64,000 bases of DNA from Anaeramoeba flamelloides (taxonomy: Eukaryota; Metamonada; Anaeramoebidae), in contig JANTQA010000070.1 in assembly GCA_027625915.1 (NCBI GenBank), positions 5,771,001-5,835,000 of the forward strand. Reading direction: 5' to 3'. This document shows, one piece after another, positions 1 to 10,982 of this stretch. The notes beneath the pieces were generated by a model. The model worked only from the letters and a program-made list of their open reading frames with translations, made no database searches and was not told the DNA's origin. Both the position numbers and the translations under genes were made by a program. Within the stretch, counting starts at the first letter, position 1. Every line of letters starts with the position of its first letter.

Positions 1-166
1 TTTAAACAAAATTTAAGGCACAATAAAAATCTCAAATGAAGGCACAAAATTCAGATCCAAGTAAAATAAATTGTAAAAAAAAAGACCAAATTTTATACCT
101 TCACCTAAGATGTTGCTGTACCTTAAATTGAGTTGAAAGTTTGTGCATTGAAAGTGGAACTGACTG
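1..166. mobile_element. MITE family A, copy 1 (left end cut by window)
   Basis: The right end reads AAAGTGGAACTGACTG followed by TA. This is the reverse complement of the left end (CAGTCAGTTCCACTTT) of the better copy at 19796-19982. Inside are the same short phrases TTAAGGCACAA and CAAAATTCAGAT seen in the other copies. TA flanks and CAGT ends are typical of Tc1/mariner-type non-autonomous elements. There is no coding capacity. Confidence 0.6.
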
Positions 167-304
167 TATAAGGTATTCTTAGAGAAAATATTTGTGAAAG
201 ATACTGTTAATTGGAATTTGATATGATCAAAATTTTCTTTCGAATTCCCGAAAAAAAAAACAAATTTCAAGAATTCTAATAAAACAGTAAAGAAGTCAAT
301 CAAA

Positions 305-336
<32 letters not shown>

Positions 337-517
337 ATAATAAATTAAACTGATTTAAAGAATTAAAAATTTGAAATTTTACTTAATTTATAAATCTTTT
401 TTTGGAAAGATGAATGAAAATTTTTATACATTTATTTTGTTACAAAAGCCAGAAAATGAAAAAAAAAAAAAAAAAAAAGCAAAATCTCTCATAAAAAAAA
501 GTTTTAATAATATGTTA

Positions 518-714
518 CACATCAGTCCCAAATTTAAGGTACAAACTTGGAATTAAATTTAAGGCACAACAAAAATGTCAAATTAAGGCACAAAATTCAG
601 ATTCTAGAAAAATAATTTGTATGAAAAAAAAATTATAAATTTTGTAACTTAATTGGGGATTTTTTTCTGACTTAATTCCATGGAAATTTTATGTCTTAAA
701 AGTGGAATTTACTT
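518..714. mobile_element. MITE family A, copy 2 (diverged)
   Basis: A TA-flanked element of about 197 bp. The left end, CACATCAGTCCCAAATTTAA, and the right end, TTAAAAGTGGAATTTACTT, are diverged versions of the family A termini. The internal phrases TTAAGGCACAA and AAAATTCAGATTC match the other copies. It directly abuts repeat family F at about 715. Confidence 0.55.
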
Positions 715-1175
715 TATAAATATGTTACAAAGGTGTTCTAAAGATTTAAAATGTTTTAAAATTTAATTATATCAACTTTTACAACATAAATATTTGTAAT
801 AAAATGTGTTATAAAATTTGTAAAATGTTTTAAGCCTGTTATAAGAATATTATTCAAAAAAATATTGAAAAAATCATCATATACTATTTGTTGCAAAATA
901 AATAAAACAAAATTTGCATTCGACTAGACAAATTTATTTTAATAAAAACCAATAACAATTCAAAGTTTTAATTCCATAAAAGAAGATTAAATTATTAATT
1001 TAACTTTTAGAAAAGGAGACTTTGATAGATTTATAAAATTCTTGGAAGGGGATTTTTATCAAAGACAACTGAAAGAAAGTTTTGATCTTTTTATTTTACA
1101 ATTAACAGTAAAAGGAAATTTTGTTATAAAAATGTAATATAGGTGTTATAAAAAAGTTTGTTAATAAGGAATGAA
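715..1175. repeat. Dispersed repeat family F, copy 1 (interrupted)
   Basis: This stretch matches 47695-47945: shared phrases include TTTTAAGCCTGTTAT, AATATTGAAAAAATCATCAT and AAAAGGAAATTTT in the same order. The copy here is interrupted by a 225-bp insertion at 884-1108, whereas the 47.8-kb copy is continuous at that point. Confidence 0.65.
884..1108. mobile_element. TA-flanked 225-bp MITE inserted in repeat F
   Basis: The element starts CTATTTGTTGCAAAATAAA and ends with the near reverse complement (TTTATTTTACAATTAACAG), giving roughly 20-bp imperfect terminal inverted repeats. It is flanked by TA on both sides. The empty site exists at about 47.88 kb, where the sequence runs ATCATCATATAAAAGG without interruption. 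This supports transposition with a TA target duplication. There is no open frame inside. Confidence 0.7.
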
Positions 1176-4100
1176 ATGATAATTTTTCACATTTTTTATT
1201 AGAAGGCAAACAAATGTTATTTTTCAAAGTTTAATATTAAACCCTTTTTTTCCTTATTTTTTAATTAAGGGGCATGTTTTTGATCACTTAAAAAATAACT
1301 ACAATTCTTAGACGCTGTTTTGTTGCTTTTTGTTTTTGTTTGAGATTTTATCAACTTATGACTGATTCAGAAAATAACTCATCAGATTTGGAAAACAAAA
1401 TAGGTTCTGTTGTTATACTTAATAAGTAAATTGTATATATTTCTAATTGATATCAATTACTAAATGAGTCATTTTTCAGTTTCCTCTTAAACGTATATCT
1501 CGTTTTGATATAATTATTCATTGTATCTTCATCTACTTGAACAAAATAAAAGCTGTTTGAAAAAAGACCTGACTTGATGAGAAAACATTCAATTTCCAGA
1601 AAATGTTAAGCTGGTTTTTGGTTATGGTGTGGAGTTAATATCATGGAAAAAGAGTTTACACTTTCTGTAAAATTAAAAATGATTTGAGAAATTACCAAAA
1701 TTTTATCTTAAAAGAGAAAAATATATTTGTAAAAATTTTATTCAATAAAACAAAAGAATTTCTATGACTATAAAAGAATTTGTCTTCTTAAAAAGTTAAT
1801 TTACATATTACCGTGAATTGGTTATTAATAAAACCAACACTTTCGTTCATCTTTCCAAAAAAACACACCTCTCAAGAATAAAAATAAATCACCAAAATCC
1901 CCCAATTCTAAAAAGTCATATATAAATTTAAGCTCTTTTCAAGAATACAATAGTTTAAATTGTAACATGATTTAAAGTGGTGTAAATCACCTGTGTTGGC
2001 AACCTTTAGCCCATCACAAAAATTTATCTCGTGTTTTTTTTTTTCAGACTTTGGTATTTGAAGACATGAAGACACATTTATATATTCTTGGTTTGGATTT
2101 AAATTAACTTTAGAGGTTATATATTTGATTAATCCAAATTGTTCAATAATATTAAATTCTTTTGTTTCAAAAAATTTCATCATATTTTCAAAATTTCTGA
2201 GATATAAAGGATTTTTTTATAAAAATAACAAAAAGTTAAATTTTAACTCATATTTTTATCAAAAAATTACATTTTAATCGTTCAATATCTTCATAATTCT
2301 CTTTTAAAATTTATTTTAAGAACCCTATTTCTTTTTTATATAGCGTTACCATACCATTGGTATTTGGTTCTTTTATTTCGACAGTCAGCCATAATTTTTT
2401 GTATGAGTCAAATTTTAGTAATGGGTTAAAATACAAAAATTGAGTTATTTACACAACTGCACAAATCTTTTATTTGGAAAGTTGCATGGAAACTATGATC
2501 TTTTTTAGACAAAAAGAAGAATTCAATAATTGTGTTTTTTGCTTTGGATTTTTTTTTTCTTTTTTAGAAATACAAATGAAAATTTTATTCCTTTTATTTT
2601 TGTAACAAATAGTAAGTGTCAGTAAACAGAAAAAAATGTTCAAAGTAAATTGAATACTGGTCTTTTAATTATAAATGGGAAAATCATTCACTTCCTAATT
2701 CAGATTTTTTATAACAAAATCCAGTTCTCAAAGAAATTGGCTGTAAGATACAATTTGTGACTCGATCTTTGCTTGAAAAAGGAAATTTAAAATGAAGAGA
2801 AAATTTTTCCCATTTGTATTTCAAATACGATTATTATTATGAAAAAAAAACAATAGCGAAAGGGTTGTCTAAATTATTGTCTGGTTTGTCTTTTCAAAAA
2901 AGTAAATTGACAAGAGAAAAAAGAAAATTTTCCAAAAAGCAAAGAATTGTTTGAAAAAAACAAAAGATCTAGAAAGAACATTGTTTTTCATAAATAATCT
3001 TTTTACAAATTTTTAGAAATTATTATGGTTTATTCAATTTGGAATCTGTAAAGTTCAAATAATTGTTGTGATTTTGAAGGCCTTCTGATTCTCTCGGAGT
3101 AAGATAAATATGAAATTTTTTTTGAGAAAAAGTAAAATACTTTAAATCTCAGATTTTTTTTTTTCATGCCTTAAATTCGGAAAAGAAAAAAATTAAACTT
3201 GACAAAGTCCATACTCACACTAAAAAATTGTGGCTGTGTGTTTGGATAATGATCATTTTTTTTTTAATTAAACAAACATACTCAATCTGCATTAGAAATG
3301 GATAAAAAAAAAAGAAAGATTTTGAGAAAATTTTTTACCCTTCAATTGGGAAAATGCAGATATTTTCAAATAACTAGCCTTTACTCAGAATGTGTTTGCC
3401 AATAAAATAAAATCGTCCACTTTGAAAAATTATCTTCTTGTTGCATTTTATTAATATCCTTATACTTTTTTCCACAAATTTCAATAATAAAAAGTTTTAA
3501 ATTTTCTTCTTTTTTTTTGAACTCCTAAAATTGATTTATCTGTGATACTTCGAAGTGTGTTTAATATATAGAAGAATTACCTTTTTTTGTTTAACAGGAA
3601 ATTGTAAAGATATTGCAGAAATAGTGGATAATTCAACTTTTTCCAAGAATTTATATTTTTGATTTTTTTAATTCCCTTTTATCAAAATTTTTACCCTTTA
3701 AAATGGAGTATCTTCAAAAAAAAGTCGATTTTTGATTTATTATTTGAATAAAAATGTTTTTTAAAAAGAGTTTTTAGGCACAAAAAACGTAATCAAAAGA
3801 AAAGATTTTATTTTTTTATCAAGCATTTGAATTATAAATGGGAACAATTTTTCATTTCATTTTCAATTTGACTTTTCAATCTAATAGAGAGATCCGGAAA
3901 TCACAACCTTACTTACTTGATGACTCTTTTTCTCTCAGTTAAATTTGGAAAAAGGAAGTAATAATTTTTTCCTGTTTCTAATTCAAATACCAGTGTTATC
4001 CACTGAAAATATTTCGAAAAAAGTGTTTTGGGATTTCAAAAAGGAAATTGTACCTGAAAAAATTATATTCTTTTGAATCACAAGTTTTTACAGATTTTTT

Positions 4101-5003
4101 TCTAAAAACCATATTTTTTTAAAATAAAGGTTTTCCAACGTATCTGATCAAGTAAAACCCACATTGACAAGAAAACACAAAATATAGGAATATTGCAATA
4201 CTTTAAAAAAATAAACACAAATAAATCAAAAAAAAAAACGATTTTTTATTTTGTCAACATTTAATTAATTTAAAACACAAATATATCTTCAAATATGGGT
4301 AATTTCACCGACGGTATAAATTTAACATAGAGAATCAATGATAAAATTCTTATCTAATAAATTATTCTACTATTATTATCCAACAAAACTTTTTTGATCA
4401 ATATGAGGGTTTGCCACAAAAAGAACAAATAAAAAGTTTTCCAAATTCTTAAATTAAATGATCTTTTCTTGAATCGTATAAACGGCTTTCATCGAAAACG
4501 AACAAAAACTTTTGGTTTTCTCTTTTTTCTTAATGACAAGTAATTGCAAAAAATGTTTTTACAGGAACTAATTTCGATTTAATTTGAAAAATATTAAAAC
4601 ACTTTAGCATCTTAAAGGAGTAATTACCATACGTGAATAGTGTTGTGGACTAATTGTTGAGAAAGTGTTCGAGAAAATGAGATTGGAATGTTTGCAAATT
4701 CCAAAAAATGAAAACAATTAAATTTCTAAAAAAAGAGTTGTGTTTTTAAAAAATTCCCAAAAAGAAATATGTTCGTAAAAAAAAAACTTTACCCTAAAAA
4801 GTAAAAATTTTGCAAAAAAATAATAAATTAATATTTATTTTTTATTTTTTTTCGAGTAAACTTTGAATATTTTCGATTTGGTAGAATTTTAAAGAAGAAC
4901 ACACCTCTAAATTTGGTTAACACTTTGAATATTTTTACAATTTTCTTTTTGTATCACAATTTCTCTTCGACAAAAACAAAAAAAAAAAAACAATTCTGAA
5001 ATA
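1176..5003. other. Intergenic desert with no supported gene
   Basis: An AT-rich stretch with many homopolymer runs. A 91-codon frame on the minus strand at 1908-2183 is the only notable opening. It has no recognisable motif and no splice-site or composition support, so I do not call it a gene. The last ~150 bases before 5004 are A/T-rich with an A tract just before the start codon, as expected for a short 5' UTR. Confidence 0.5.
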
Positions 5004-5720
5004 ATGTCAAACAATTCCTTAAGAACAAACCTTCCAAAAGGAGCTGGAACAGGAAACAGCATCAAGGGCTACGATCAATTGAATATGAATAACACAAACA
5101 ATCATCAGATGTTCTCAGAGGCGATGCGGTATCCACAGGCAATTAATGGTGGTATGAATTCCTTTCCAAATGTGCTAGTCTCAAACTTTGGGGGAATGAA
5201 CACGGCCCAAACAGGAATGAGCGCTCCTCAAAATACAAAGATAAACAACCCCATGATAGCCAACAACCAACAAAACCAAAATCAGAAATCTACAACAGAA
5301 CAACAAACATCAACAAATCAACAACAACAACAACAAGCACTATTAATGCAACAAAAGACTAACGGCCAAGTACATCCAAAATTAGAAGAAAAAGACCAAA
5401 ACCTTTTATTTCAGCAACAAATGTACCTCGAGCAACAAAGGCAACAAGCCCTTTTACAATTTCAATTACAACAATACCAACAGCAACAACAACAATTGCA
5501 GTTACTTCAACAGCAGCAGCAGCAACAACAACAAATACAAGAGCAACAGAAAAAGAAAAAAGAACAGCAACAAGAACAAAAAGAACAGAATCAACAAAAC
5601 GAAAAAAAAGAAACTGGATCTGGTATAACACCAAACCTATCACAACAACAAACAAAAACACTCAACCAAACAAACAACGAACCAAACGATTTATCAGAAA
5701 AGGTTATAGAACAAAAAAAA

Positions 5721-5752
<32 letters not shown>

Positions 5753-7084
5753 GCAGCAGCAACAGCAGCAGCAACAAATGGGTATGGGTTTTATGGGAAT
5801 GAATGGCATGGTGAATCCTTATAACCAAAATTTTATTCCGCAAATGGGTATGGGTATGGGGATGAGAATGGGGATGCCTATGGGCATGGGCATGGGAATG
5901 GGGATGATGCCGATGGGCATGGGGATGAATCTACCAATGAGAATGCCTATGGGTATGGGGGCACCTATGGGAATGGGAATGGGAATGAATATGCCGATGG
6001 GGATGGGCATGGGACAAGGAATGGGTATTCCAAATTCTGTTTTGCCAAATACTAGTACCCCTAAAGTTAATGAAAAAGCAATTGTCAAAAAACAAAACCA
6101 AAACAATGAAAAACAACAGCAACAACTAATGCTGCAACAACAGCAACAGCTACTGGAACAACAAATTGAACAACAAAAATTAAAACAACAATTCCAACAA
6201 CAACAATACCAACAACAGCAGCAGCAGCAGCAGCAGCAACAAATTAAAGTAGAACCAAAGATGGGTGCTCTTCAAAATTTACCGAATCCAAACCAAATCA
6301 AAACAGAAATGCCAATGAATCATCAAACAAATAAACAAGATCAATACCAACAACAACAACAGCAGCAACGCTTCGAACAACAGCAGCATCTTCAGCAACG
6401 AATTAAAGTAGAATCAAAGACAGGACTTGAACGAAATTTACCAAATCCAAATCATACCAAAACGGAAATGCCCATGGATTCTCAAACAAATAAACAAGAG
6501 GAAGTTGAAAATATGTCTGTTGATGACGCATTATTATATTTAGATGAGGTGAGACAAAAGTTCTCACAAAACCCGCAAGTATATGAAAAATTTTTAACAA
6601 TAATGAAGGAATTTAAAGATCAAACTATCGACACACCTGAGGTTATTTCAAGGGTAACACAATTATTTAAAAATCATAAAGATTTAATTTTAAAATTTAA
6701 TCAATTTTTACCACAGGAATATAAAGTACAAGAATCTGACATTTACCAAAAGGTCGAAGAATTAGATATTGCGATTAGTTATGTTAATAAAATTAAAAAT
6801 AGATTCCAGACCAATTCTCTTGTTTATAGATCATTTTTAGATATACTTCAACACTACCAACAGGAATTATTAACCATTGATGAAGTTTTTAAAAAAGTCA
6901 AAACATTATTTGCTGGAGAAGATGATTTAATACATGAGTTTGGTGCTTTTTTGCCTTCTCTTGATAATGATCCTGATTCCAAAAGAGAATCAATTCCAAC
7001 ACAAAATATAAATAATGATCAGCGCAATACCAATAATAATAATTTGCAGCTACAACAGCAACAACAATTCCAACAACAACAACA

Positions 7085-7115
<31 letters not shown>

Positions 7116-7976
7116 CAACCTTTAGATTATTATTCTTTACAACAACAGCAATTACAGCAACAGCAGCAACAATATTATGCACAACAACAATTACAGGAAC
7201 AATTACGATTGCATAAACTTCAGTTACAACAACAACAACAGCAGCAGCGGCAACAACTACAGTTACAACAACAACGGCAAATGCAAAAAAAATATGAAGA
7301 ACAAGAAAAAGGAGGGAATCAAAAACTAATAGAACAACAAAAAAAAAAAAAGAGAGAAAATAATAATAATTCACAAGAAATTAACCACAACAACACCAAC
7401 ATTTATAATAACAATTACAACAACAACATCACTGCCACCAATCAAGTTGATCAAAATTCTCCAAATTTTGAAATAAACAATAATTTTATTAGAAAAAGAT
7501 CTTTAAATCAAATAACAAACAATAATGCAATGGCTTCAAATACTAATAATTTAAATATTAATATTAATAAAGGAGATTATTTCCTACCAAGGCGCAGTTT
7601 AAGACAAAGCCGAGCAAAAAACCGTATCAGGAAATTTATTAAACAAGAAAACCAAGCAGGTGATGGTTATTCCTTACACAACAAAACGGGACAAGTCAAC
7701 AAACAAAATCAAAACTTGGAACCTAACCAAAATTACCTACAAAAACCATTGAACATAATGAATAATAATAATAATAGCAATAATAATGGGGAACAAAGCA
7801 ATGATTATTCAAACAGTATTAAAAAAGAAAATAGTTTTTTAAATAATCAAGTTAAACAGGAAACTCTAATAAATACTATTAATATTATTAATAACAATTA
7901 TTATGAGAAAAACAATAAAAACAGAAATCAAAATAATAAAAATAATAATTTTAATAATATATTTAAGAATAAATAA
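5004..7976 (+). CDS. Poly-Q protein with two SIN3-type PAH domains
   Basis: The protein has 990 residues. Two paired amphipathic helix domains are visible: PAH1 at about 503-570 (begins DDALLYLDEVRQKF, ends FNQFLPQEYKV) and PAH2 at about 582-650 (AISYVNKIKNRF ... EFGAFLPS). In SIN3, PAH domains bind short helices of transcription factors and recruit histone deacetylase complexes. The protein lacks the large SIN3 HDAC-interaction region and PAH3/PAH4, so it is a PAH-only relative, not full SIN3. The rest is low complexity: poly-Q tracts (about 105-110, 141-195, 238-258, 697-717), a Met-Gly block at 259-346, and an Asn-rich C-terminus. A basic patch (RRSLRQSRAKNRIRK, about 864-878) is a likely nuclear localisation signal. 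Several psi-K-x-E motifs (IKVE 414 and 467, IKTE 432, IKQE 879, IKKE 939, VKQE 950) fit SUMO acceptor sites. The ATG follows an A-rich leader. A nuclear corepressor or adaptor role is inferred from the PAH domains. Confidence 0.85.
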
Positions 7977-8169
7977 ATAACAGAAAATAAATAAAAGATA
8001 TTATCAATTAAAAAATATGTTTTTTTCTCCTCAAATTAAAACAAATATTGGATTGAAATAATTTTTTGAAAATTATGAAAACAATTCATTGATATGGAAA
8101 TGTTACATTGAAGAAATCTGAATTAATTGATTTAATTACACAAAATGCCCCTTCTATTAGTAATTATCG

Positions 8170-8439
8170 TAACAACATATATCAATATCGATATCAAGTC
8201 CAACCACAATAACATTAAAAACCGTAATAAAACTAACAACAACAATAATATTAACATTTAGCATTAACAATAAGAGTGCTTCAACCGGCTATATCGATGA
8301 ATTAAAACAATTAATGCTTAATAGAAAATTATTTTACAATCAATGGTAGAATGATGTTTTAATATCCAACGGAAGAAATCAATAAACAAAATTTTGGAAA
8401 AGAGTTTACATTCTTATTGTAAATTACCAAATCAAGTAA
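8170..8439 (+). pseudogene. Decayed coding remnant downstream of the PAH gene
   Basis: One frame reads STGYIDELKQLMLNRKLFYN, then stop, NDVLISNGRNQ, stop, KFWKRVYILIVNYQIK. An adjacent frame just upstream carries a short Asn-rich run typical of coding sequence here. Composition is more gene-like than the surroundings. The two in-frame stops and the frame change mark it as a relic. I do not recognise the parent gene. It could be the tail of a lost paralogue, or chance. Confidence 0.35.
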
Positions 8440-8875
8440 ATAATCGTTTTAAATTTTGTATTTATTTATTTTATCCAATAATTGTTTTGTTTTACACATT
8501 GATTTATTAGAAATATTTTCAAAAATAAATTCAAAAAAAAAAAAAACCGAGAATACATTTAAAATAAAACTGTAGATATTTTCAAAAGTTTTTTTTTTTG
8601 GTTTATTGTATTTTTTTTTTAATTTTTTATTTTTTATTTTTTATTGTTTTTATTTTTAAATGAAAGCATTCACCATTTTCAGAGCAAAACAGAAAATCAC
8701 AAGAAAATTAGTATTCTGATTTTTTTAAATAAAAATTCTACAGTAACATTTTCAAAAGTTTTACTCCATTCTTTTTGATTATATAACAAAATACAAACAA
8801 AATCAAAAACAAAAACAAAAATGACCATTACTTTTTTTTTTAATTTTTATTAATCAAAAATAGAGTTATTTTGTG

Positions 8876-9650
8876 AATCTAGGAAGAGTGCCGTCAAGTA
8901 CCATGTCGGTTTTCCTGAATTCAAAAGAATAGAGTAAAATCAGATATTTTACTTAACTCTTTTTAAATTTTGGAAAACCTAACGAAAAGTGTCGTCAAGT
9001 GCTGTAGAGTGCCTATGTTTTCCAGAATTCAAAAGAATAGGGTAAAATCAAAGATTTAACTCAATTCTTTTAAATTTTGGAAAACCTAACGGCGGTGTTC
9101 TTAAGGTTTTCTGTTTTATTTGTTAAGTGTTCTAGGTTTTTTTTAAATTTTTGAAATAAACAGAAAAACAATAGATTTTCGATTTATTTCAAAAAGTAAA
9201 AAAAGCCTAACGAAAATTTATTGATTTTCCAAATAAATAGAAAACTCAAAAAAACTTAAGGAAAATCTATTGATTTTCTAAATAAAATTGTAAACCTCAA
9301 AAAAAACCTAGAACACTTACTAAATAAATAGAAAACTCAAAAAAACCTAACGAAAATCTATTGATTTTCCAAATAAATAGAAAACCCAAGAAAAGCTAAC
9401 AGCCGTTTTTTTTAATTTCTGAAATAAATAGAAAACTCAAAAAAACCTAACACACTTACTAAATAAATAGAAAACTCAAAAAAACCTAACGAAAAACAAT
9501 AGATTTTCTAAAGAATATTTCGAAAAGCAAAAAAAACCTAGAACACTTCACAAATAAATAGAAAACTCAAAAAAACCTAACAAAAATTTAAAGATTTTCC
9601 AAATAAATAGAAAACTTCAGAAAAGCTAAAGGATCTTCAAGGAAATTAAT
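8876..9650. repeat. Compound palindromic repeat family H, copy 1
   Basis: Many short units in both orientations: AAAACCTAACGAAAA with ATCTATTGATTTTC and AAATAAATAGAAAAC, plus their reverse complements. Near the left edge lie the phrases AGTGCCGTCAAGTACC and CCTGAATTCAAAAGAAT. The whole block can fold on itself repeatedly. Related blocks lie at 20.7, 27.9, 29.5, 39.4 and 58.7 kb. It is non-coding. Confidence 0.7.
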
Positions 9651-9756
9651 TTATCCTCGCTTCAAAAGAAAAAAAAAAAAATCGAATCTGAGGGTTTTAG
9701 AAATTGACAGGTTTTAGGCTTGTTAGTTAAATGAATACAATTTCTCGATATTGTGT

Positions 9757-10207
9757 TTGAATTCAAAATGGACAATAATTTTCATTTTCATATCATCAAC
9801 AGATTTTTTTTCAACAATACAAATATCAAAGAAAAAGATTGTAATTTATGATCTAACCCTCTTTATTTTATTGGCTTGTTTTTAATGTATATATAAGTAT
9901 ATTATTGTATCCTAAAAATCTTAAGATGAAAGAAATTAATCACTTTATGTAAAAATGAAAATCATTTCAATTTTTATCTCATTCCAATTCCAGATACCAG
10001 TAATCTTTTTTCAATTCTCAATTATTTCTTTCCTTTAAGTTCCAGTATTACTCAATATCATACTTAAGGATAATCAATAAAAAAAGAGCAAATAAAATAA
10101 AGAGAGCTATGTCACAAATTACAATCTTTTTCTTTGATATTTGTATTGTTGAAAAAAAATCTGTTGATGATATGAAAATGAAAATTATTACCCATATTGA
10201 ATTGTCT
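9757..10207. mobile_element. Foldback element with ~90-125-bp inverted arms
   Basis: The left arm (about 9757-9890) and right arm (about 10078-10207) are reverse complements. A core of about 90 bases containing CATATCATCAACAGATTTT is nearly identical, with a more diverged inner part. The loop is about 190 bp and has no open frame. The right arm abuts the inverted repeat that flanks the ankyrin gene. Confidence 0.75.
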
Positions 10208-10404
10208 TAAACTCCATTTCAAAATCATTTGCCCATTAGAAATCAAATTTTGAAAATTAATATTTTTATTAATCAAAGTTATCTATTATAATAAACAAAT
10301 TACTCTTTTAATATTCAGTTCTATACACTAGAAATATTTGTTTTTTCATCTAAAAGTAAAATAAAAAATAAAAAAAAAATTGGTGCCTTTATTATGAAAT
10401 TTAA
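10195..10404. repeat. Left inverted repeat flanking the ankyrin gene
   Basis: About 205 bp whose reverse complement reappears at 16318-16472 plus 17154-17212 on the other side of the ankyrin gene. Shared phrases include GTGTATAGAACTGAATATTA, GATAACTTTGATT and ATGATTTTGAAATGGAGTTT. The right copy is split by a TTAA-flanked insertion. Confidence 0.75.
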
Positions 10405-10982
10405 TTTACTATTATTGAATTCTAAAAATAATTTAAAAACTTATTAGTGAAAAATTGAAGATACTAATATATAAAAAGAAGAGTACAATCCTTACAAATA
10501 CTTTCAAGACTTGTTCGAACTTTCAGACTGACAGTATTCAAGATTTCAGTTTCTGATATACTTTCTTATATTTTTTCAAATTTCGAAAAACTGGTACAAA
10601 CTTTTAGTAAGCTGAAAAAAAGGGTAAAAAATAATAATTAAAAAAAGATAACATTTTGAAATTATTTCGAAATTTTTGAATAAAATATCAAAAAGAAAAA
10701 TATTGGTTAACTTTCAAAAACCTGAAGCTCTTTTGATGAAAATTGAAAAGTGGAAAGTTGTCCAAATTATATTTTTTCAGAAGTTTTAATTGAAAGAACA
10801 TTTTAAATTGAAAGATATTGAATATTGATTTTGTAATTCCTTAGAAAATTTGGAACAACTTCAAAAAAACAAAAGTGTTATCAAGTAAAAAAAGTGACTA
10901 CAATTTTTGTTTTATTTTTTCGTTTTAAAATCTGAATTTTACTCATTTTTTTTATCTTTTCATACAAAAACCATACGTTAAA

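Noticed and set aside
1908-2183. 91-codon minus-strand frame
   Set aside because: There is no recognisable motif, no splice or homology clue, and AT-rich composition; left as an open possibility only.
5359-7374. Several minus-strand frames under the PAH gene
   Set aside because: They are antisense readings of CAA/CAG repeats (Val, Ala, Cys runs), not genes.
8263-8439. Reading TAG and TAA as Gln would give a continuous frame
   Set aside because: All clear genes stop at TAA, so a reassigned code is not credible; a relic is the simpler view.
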